Shown in pieces: positions 59,077 to 64,000 of a stretch of DNA of 64,000 nucleotides. The position numbers and the translations under genes are program-made. The notes beneath the pieces are model-generated. The model did no database searches. It worked only from the letters and a program-made list of their open reading frames with translations, and was not told where the DNA came from. This stretch comes from Pseudomonas duriflava (GTDB lineage: Bacteria > Pseudomonadota > Gammaproteobacteria > Pseudomonadales > Pseudomonadaceae): positions 1 through 64,000 of the forward strand of contig NZ_VLKY01000008.1 in assembly GCF_007830155.1 (NCBI RefSeq), written 5' to 3'. Within the stretch, counting starts at the first letter, position 1, and each line of letters begins with the position of its first letter.

Positions 59077-60987
59077 ATGACCCTGCTTAAATTCACTGAC
59101 GTGTCCCTCGCCTTTGGGGCCATGCCGTTATTGGACGGCATCTCTTGGCAGATTGCGCGAGGGGAGCGCGTTTGCGTGATTGGTCGCAATGGCACTGGCA
59201 AGTCCAGTCTGTTGCGTGTGGTCAAGGGTGAGCAAATGCCTGATGATGGCGAGGTCTGGCGAGCCCCAACTTTGAGAATCGGCGAGCTGCCTCAAGAGTT
59301 GCCGCGAGCAGATGACCGAACCGTATTTGATGTGGTGGCTGAAGGGTTATCCGGCGTCGGTGAATTGCTTGCCGAATATCATCGATTGTCCCAAAACATT
59401 CATACCGATGACGACCTGACGCGCTTAATGCGAGTGCAGCAAGAACTTGAGGCGCGAGACGGCTGGCGATTGCAGCAAGTGGTAGAAAGTACTTTGAGCC
59501 GATTGCAGTTACCGGCTGAAAAGACTTTGGCTGAGTTGTCGGGAGGCTGGCGTCGACGCGTATTGCTGGCGCAGGCACTGGTCGCCGAGCCGGATTTGCT
59601 GCTGCTCGATGAGCCAACCAACCATCTCGATATTGGGGCGATTGCCTGGCTGGAGGAGGCCCTAAGTCAGTATCCTGGGGCCATCCTCTTCATCACGCAC
59701 GACCGGGCTTTTCTGCAATCGTTGGCTACCCGTATTCTGGAGCTTGATCGCGGACATCTTATTGACTGGCAAGGCGATTACGCCAGCTTCTTGGTGCATA
59801 AGGAACAGCAGCTGGCGGCAGAAGAAGCGGCCAATGCCTTGTTCGATAAGCGTTTGGCGCAGGAAGAAACCTGGATTCGCCAGGGTATTAAGGCCCGACG
59901 TACCCGTAACGAAGGTCGCGTACGTGCGCTCAAGGCCATGCGGAACGAGCGGAGCGAGCGGCGTGAGCGGCAGGGCCGAGCCAATCTGCAACTGGAAACG
60001 GCAGATAAGTCGGGAAAACAGGTGATCGTGGCCGAACAGGTCAGTTATGCCCATCCCGGAGGGGCGCCGATCATCCGAGATCTTTCCTTGGTCGTACAGC
60101 GTGGCGACCGTATGGGGCTATTGGGCCCTAATGGCTCGGGTAAAACGACCTTATTGAAGTTGCTGCTAGGTGACTTGCAGCCGACCGAAGGAAAGATAAC
60201 CCATGGTACTAAGTTGGAGGTGGCCTATTTCGACCAGCTCAGGCACCAGCTAGAACCTGAGAAGACCGTGATTGATAACATGGCAGAAGGCCGGGAATTC
60301 ATTACGATCAACGGTCAGGATCGGCATGTGCTCAGTTATCTGGGGGACTTCCTCTTTAGTCCTCAGCGAGCACGTACGCCTGTCAAAGCTCTATCAGGAG
60401 GCGAGCGGGCTCGGCTTTTGCTCGCCAAATTGTTTAGTAAGCCTGCCAACCTGCTGGTATTGGACGAGCCGACCAATGATTTGGATGTCGAGACGCTTGA
60501 ACTCCTGGAGGAAGTACTACTAGGGTTCGAAGGAACGGTTCTGATGGTCAGTCACGATCGGGCCTTTCTAGATAATGTTGTGACCAGTACGCTGGTGTTC
60601 GAAGGCGAGGGCCTGGTCCGCGAATACGTTGGCGGTTATCAGGACTGGTTACGTCAAGGCGGTTCTCCTCGGTTGTTGGGCGTTACCAATGCCAAGGCTG
60701 AACCTAAGTCGCCTGTATCCTCATCCGCTACACCTGCTGATAGTCCTAAGCCTCCGGTTGTTACAGCAAAGCGCAAGCTTAGTTACAAGGAGCAACGTGA
60801 ACTTGAGGCATTGCCAGGCTTGATCGAGCAGGCCGAGAGCGAGCTGAAAGCACTGCAGGAGCAAATTGCCGATCCGGGTTTTTATCAGGAGCCGCTGGAA
60901 ACGACCCGGGGAATACTGGCTCGTATCGAGACGCTGCAAGCTGACCTGGACCGCTTTTTGGAACGCTGGGCTGAACTGGAAGAGTAA
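59077..60987 (+). CDS. uup: ABC-F ATPase Uup
   Basis: Uup is a cytosolic ABC-F protein linked to ribosome function and to transposon precise excision. The 636 aa protein has two ATPase halves. The first has Walker A GRNGTGKSS (36-44), signature LSGGW (154-158) and Walker B LLLLDEPTNHLD (174-185). The second has Walker A GPNGSGKTT (350-358) and signature LSGGERARLLLAK. The basic linker (KARRTRNEGRVRALKAMRNE) and a C-terminal coiled coil (about 575-636) are Uup marks. The ATG at 59077 follows GGAGAGG; a longer frame lacks support. Confidence 0.95.
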   Translation: MTLLKFTDVSLAFGAMPLLDGISWQIARGERVCVIGRNGTGKSSLLRVVKGEQMPDDGEVWRAPTLRIGELPQELPRADDRTVFDVVAEGLSGVGELLAEYHRLSQNIHTDDDLTRLMRVQQELEARDGWRLQQVVESTLSRLQLPAEKTLAELSGGWRRRVLLAQALVAEPDLLLLDEPTNHLDIGAIAWLEEALSQYPGAILFITHDRAFLQSLATRILELDRGHLIDWQGDYASFLVHKEQQLAAEEAANALFDKRLAQEETWIRQGIKARRTRNEGRVRALKAMRNERSERRERQGRANLQLETADKSGKQVIVAEQVSYAHPGGAPIIRDLSLVVQRGDRMGLLGPNGSGKTTLLKLLLGDLQPTEGKITHGTKLEVAYFDQLRHQLEPEKTVIDNMAEGREFITINGQDRHVLSYLGDFLFSPQRARTPVKALSGGERARLLLAKLFSKPANLLVLDEPTNDLDVETLELLEEVLLGFEGTVLMVSHDRAFLDNVVTSTLVFEGEGLVREYVGGYQDWLRQGGSPRLLGVTNAKAEPKSPVSSSATPADSPKPPVVTAKRKLSYKEQRELEALPGLIEQAESELKALQEQIADPGFYQEPLETTRGILARIETLQADLDRFLERWAELEE

Positions 60988-60994
60988 GAAGATG

Positions 60995-61021
60995 AATAAA
61001 GGGGCTCAAGGCCCCTTTATT
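60995..61021. terminator. Bidirectional terminator between uup and the usp gene
   Basis: AATAAAGGGGC (60995-61005) pairs with GCCCCTTTATT (61011-61021) over 5 bases, with A/T runs on both sides. It ends two convergent genes and includes the first bases of the usp stop codon. Confidence 0.88.
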
Positions 61022-61454
61022 ATTTCCGGCTCAAGGCTACAGCCAAGGTATCGCATGGGGCGCCATGCAACAGGTCATTTGCTGTTGAGCCTAATAACAA
61101 CGCAAGACCATGACGACCATGACTGCCGACCACGATCAGGTCACACCCATTCTCACGTGCGAAACGGTGGATCTCCTGTCGCGGCTGACCATAAGCCAAC
61201 TGGCATTGACCCTCTAGCAGACTGTACTGCGCTACAAAGCTGTCGAGTCGCTCGCGGGATTGTTCAATTTGCTGTTGCTGTAGTGAGGACAGGTCCATAG
61301 GCACATCACCGCCAAATGCCATCGCCATGGGCTCTACTACATGAACAAGAGAAACCTTGCTTTGAACGCTGGCAGCAAGATCGACGGCACGCCGGATCAC
61401 TGGATGACAATCATCGGTTAGGTCGATGGCTACCAGAATGTGTTTGTAAGACAT
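61020..61454 (-). CDS. Universal stress protein (UspA family)
   Basis: A 144 aa cytosolic Usp protein. The ATP-binding loop G-2x-G-9x-GS is seen in VVGSHGRHGLALLLGSTAND near the C-terminus, and the start MSYKHILVAIDLTDDCHP is typical. An AGGAGGAGAAA ribosome site precedes the ATG. Usp proteins support survival under stress; the trigger here cannot be read. Confidence 0.92.
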   Translation of the reverse strand: MSYKHILVAIDLTDDCHPVIRRAVDLAASVQSKVSLVHVVEPMAMAFGGDVPMDLSSLQQQQIEQSRERLDSFVAQYSLLEGQCQLAYGQPRQEIHRFARENGCDLIVVGSHGRHGLALLLGSTANDLLHGAPCDTLAVALSRK

Positions 61455-61906
61455 GATTTCTCCTCCTTATAAGGATGGCGAACAATTCAAGTATGGCCTT
61501 GTCTGGCAGGACATGCACTTGTTTGTCCGAATAGTGTTTGGACCATGCCTGACCCGCGCTTGCTCCCATCTGTTGAAGGGAGCTTGTAAGGCACGGAGCC
61601 GACCATAGCACTAGGCAGGCCATATGCGCGATCTTCAACCATACTTCATCGGCTTTTTGTAAAGGTGTTATGCCAGCTTAACGCTTGGCGTGAATTGACA
61701 TAGCGCAGGTTTTGGCTGATCGTGTGTTAGATGTTAAACACTTGTATGAATCAAGTGTTTGGTTGCAGGTCCTGTACGGCTTGTCTGGGGCGCGATACGG
61801 TACGGATAACGTCTTGAGCGCTCTGAGATGGGTCTGAGATTCTTGGTTCATGCCGATGCCAAAGCGCTCGGTATGGATATTCGCTTCCACGTATGGAGAT
61901 CAGTTG
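61455..61906. other. Intergenic region upstream of fadB
   Basis: About 450 bases between the divergent usp and fadB genes. No gene is supported. A TTGACA box (61695-61700) and a strong palindrome (61736-61760) suggest the fadB promoter lies in the second half. Confidence 0.55.
61736..61760. promoter_or_regulatory. Palindromic operator candidate upstream of fadB
   Basis: AAACACTTG (61736-61744) and CAAGTGTTT (61752-61760) are perfect arms with a 7-base centre, about 150 bases before the fadB start. The AAAC/GTTT ends recall the site of PsrA, the TetR-type repressor of fadBA in Pseudomonas, but the centre is longer than in known PsrA sites. Confidence 0.5.
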
Positions 61907-64000
61907 ATGATTTACGAAGGTAAAGCCATCACGGTTAAGGCTCTAGAAAACGGCATTGCCGAGCTCAAATTCGATCTTGCCGGCGAGTCGGTCAATAAAT
62001 TTAATCGCCTGACCTTGAACGAGCTTCGCCAGGCTGTCGATGCTCTTAAGGCTGACAGCTCGGTCAAAGCCGTTATTCTCAGTAGCGGCAAGGAGGTGTT
62101 CCTGGTTGGAGCGGATATCACCGAGTTTGTAGACAGCTTTCGTATGCCCGATGAGGAGTTATTGGCTGCGAACCTTGAAATCAACCGTATCTTCAGTGAC
62201 CTGGAAGACCTGAGTGTTCCAACGATATCTGCTATTAATGGAATCGCCTTGGGAGGCGGGCTGGAAATCTGTTTAGCTACTGACTTCCGGATCATGAGCG
62301 AGACGGCCAAAGTTGGTCTGCCTGAAGTAAAGTTAGGTATTTATCCTGGCTTTGGCGGAACGGTGCGTCTCCCGCGGCTGATCGGTAGCGACAATGCAAT
62401 CGAGTGGATTGCCTCTGGCAAAGAAAACTCGGCAGCTGATGCGCTGAAAGTAGGCGTCGTAGATGCAGTCGTTGCGCCGAACAAGTTACTGGATGCGGCA
62501 TTGGATCTGGCAAAGCGCGCGATTGCCGGTGAACTTGACTACCTGGCACGCCGCCAGCCCAAGCTTGAAAAGCTCAAGCTGAATCCTATTGAGTCGATGA
62601 TGGCGTTCGAGTCAGCAAAAGGATATGTGGCGGGTCAGGCTGGTCCGCACTATCCAGCGCCAGTCGAAGCGATCAAGACGATCCAGAAGGCTGCCAATTT
62701 CGGTCGAGACAAAGCGCTGGAAGTCGAGGCCAAAGGTTTCGTCAAACTGGCAAAAACTACAGTCTCGCAGAGTTTGATTGGTCTTTTCCTAAACGATCAG
62801 CTGCTCAAGAAAAAGTCCAAGGGGTATGACCGCGACGCAGGCGAGGTCAAGCTGGCCAGCGTATTAGGCGCTGGTATCATGGGTGGCGGTATCGCTTATC
62901 AATCGGCACTCAAAGGTACGCCGATTTTGCTGAAGGATATTCGCGAAGAGGCGATTGAACTGGGCTTGGGCGAAGCTTCCAAGCTGCTCAACAAACGCGT
63001 CGAAAAAGGCCGCTTGGAGCCCGTGAAGATGGCTGAAGCGCTCAATCGTATTCGACCGACCCTGTCTTATGGGGATTTTAAGAGTGTCGATATCGTAGTA
63101 GAGGCGGTTGTCGAGAACCCTAAAATCAAGCAAAGCGTCTTGGCCGAAGTGGAGAGCCAAGTGAATGAAAACGCTATTTTGACCTCCAATACCTCTACCA
63201 TTTCTATCAGCTTGCTAGCCCAGGCGCTCAAGCGTCCGGAAAACTTCTGTGGCATGCATTTCTTTAACCCGGTGCACATGATGCCTCTGGTAGAAGTCAT
63301 TCGCGGTGAGAAAACCAGCGAGAAGACTATCGCTACGACAGTGGCTTATGCCAAGAAGATGGGTAAGAACCCTATCGTGGTCAATGACTGCCCGGGCTTT
63401 CTAGTCAATCGCGTACTGTTTCCCTACTTTGGCGGCTTTGCCAGCCTTGTAGGGCAGGGGGCGGATTTTCAGCGCATCGACAAGCTGATGGAGCGATTCG
63501 GTTGGCCGATGGGGCCGGCCTATCTGATGGATGTCGTCGGAATGGATACAGCGCATCATGCGCGTGATGTCATGGCTGAGGGTTTCCCGGATCGCATGAA
63601 GGAAACTCGAAAGACCGCTGTCGACGCTTTGTACGAAGCTCAGCGGCTTGGTCAGAAAAACGGCCAAGGGTTCTATGTCTACGAGACGGATAAAAGAGGC
63701 AAGCCGAAGAAAGTAGCTGATACGCAGACCTATAAGCTACTAGAGCCTGTAGTACATGAGCAGCGTGAATTCACTGATGAGGAAATCGTCGAGCGGATGA
63801 TGATCCCGCTGTGCCTGGAGACGGTACGTTGCCTGGAAGATGGCATCGTCGAAACGGCAGCCGAAGCGGACATGGGACTCATTTATGGTATCGGCTTCCC
63901 ACCCTTCCGGGGTGGTGCGCTGCGTTACATAGATACGCTGGGCGTCGCTGAGTTCGTGGCAATGGCTGACAAATATGCTGATCTCGGACCGTTATACCAC
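61907..64000 (+). CDS. fadB: Fatty acid oxidation complex alpha subunit FadB (partial)
   Basis: FadB carries enoyl-CoA hydratase and 3-hydroxyacyl-CoA dehydrogenase activities of beta-oxidation and pairs with the thiolase FadA, which should follow outside the window. The 698 residues present cover almost all of the usual 715. The hydratase domain has Glu120 ([18 protein letters not shown]) and Glu140 ([16 protein letters not shown]). The dehydrogenase domain has the NAD loop [15 protein letters not shown] and [16 protein letters not shown] with its catalytic His. The ATG follows GGAG. The gene runs off the right edge. Confidence 0.96.
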   Translation, partial: MIYEGKAITVKALENGIAELKFDLAGESVNKFNRLTLNELRQAVDALKADSSVKAVILSSGKEVFLVGADITEFVDSFRMPDEELLAANLEINRIFSDLEDLSVPTISAINGIALGGGLEICLATDFRIMSETAKVGLPEVKLGIYPGFGGTVRLPRLIGSDNAIEWIASGKENSAADALKVGVVDAVVAPNKLLDAALDLAKRAIAGELDYLARRQPKLEKLKLNPIESMMAFESAKGYVAGQAGPHYPAPVEAIKTIQKAANFGRDKALEVEAKGFVKLAKTTVSQSLIGLFLNDQLLKKKSKGYDRDAGEVKLASVLGAGIMGGGIAYQSALKGTPILLKDIREEAIELGLGEASKLLNKRVEKGRLEPVKMAEALNRIRPTLSYGDFKSVDIVVEAVVENPKIKQSVLAEVESQVNENAILTSNTSTISISLLAQALKRPENFCGMHFFNPVHMMPLVEVIRGEKTSEKTIATTVAYAKKMGKNPIVVNDCPGFLVNRVLFPYFGGFASLVGQGADFQRIDKLMERFGWPMGPAYLMDVVGMDTAHHARDVMAEGFPDRMKETRKTAVDALYEAQRLGQKNGQGFYVYETDKRGKPKKVADTQTYKLLEPVVHEQREFTDEEIVERMMIPLCLETVRCLEDGIVETAAEADMGLIYGIGFPPFRGGALRYIDTLGVAEFVAMADKYADLGPLYH

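Overview
The window looks like chromosomal core DNA of a Pseudomonas-like gammaproteobacterium (Pseudomonadaceae). Almost every protein reads as a Pseudomonas family member, and several blocks have the gene order I remember from P. aeruginosa: icp-asrA-pruR-putP; fumC to the itaconate genes, acsA and aot-argR; braCDEFG. Base composition is near half GC by eye, lower than in most Pseudomonas, so I do not name a species. I see no insertion sequence, prophage, CRISPR array or integron. Synteny statements are from memory, not from an alignment.

Layout. 0-5 kb: the end of an rRNA operon (23S tail, 5S, terminator) converging on cmoB-cmoA, then a chagasin-type lipoprotein and a second-type Lon protease (AsrA). 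5-8.4 kb: the proline regulator pruR and the proline symporter putP, with no putA between them. 8.6-18 kb: a small exported protein, an orphan TRAP solute-binding protein, a VOC/aldo-keto reductase pair, mnmC, two small ORFs, and a two-gene DNA repair module (a FAN1-type nuclease overlapping a DinG-like helicase with a Cas4/RecB-like nuclease domain). 18-23 kb: the cyoABCDE cytochrome bo3 operon, preceded by about 1.1 kb of mostly non-coding DNA. 24-29.4 kb: a flavodoxin-fold oxidoreductase and fumC, then a DUF2059 protein, bolA, trhO, a DsbA-family protein and arfB.

29.4-39.8 kb is a carbon block. A LysR regulator is divergent from an itaconate degradation operon (hydratase, acyl-CoA dehydrogenase, VOC protein, MmgE/PrpD protein, CoA-transferase, citramalyl-CoA lyase). 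A TRAP binding protein without its membrane subunits and acetyl-CoA synthetase follow. 40-44.2 kb is the arginine/ornithine uptake operon aotJQMP with argR. Then come a CHASE4-PAS-GGDEF-EAL protein, a lipoprotein, the branched-chain amino acid transporter braCDEFG, a DUF2288 protein, a phosphonate/phosphite-type ABC transporter with two permeases, slt, uup, a universal stress protein, and fadB running off the end.

Two themes link the genes. First, nutrient uptake and catabolism (proline, itaconate or C4-dicarboxylates, acetate, arginine, branched-chain amino acids, fatty acids). Several of these genes (putP, ich, dctP, acsA) carry an exact AAnAAnAA motif at or just before the start codon, the sequence expected for Hfq/Crc carbon catabolite repression. 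Second, tRNA wobble-uridine modification (trhO, cmoA, cmoB, mnmC). I found no clearly new system. The best leads are the FAN1/Cas4-DinG module, the three unassigned enzymes in the itaconate operon, the two orphan DctP proteins and the set of Crc-type motifs.
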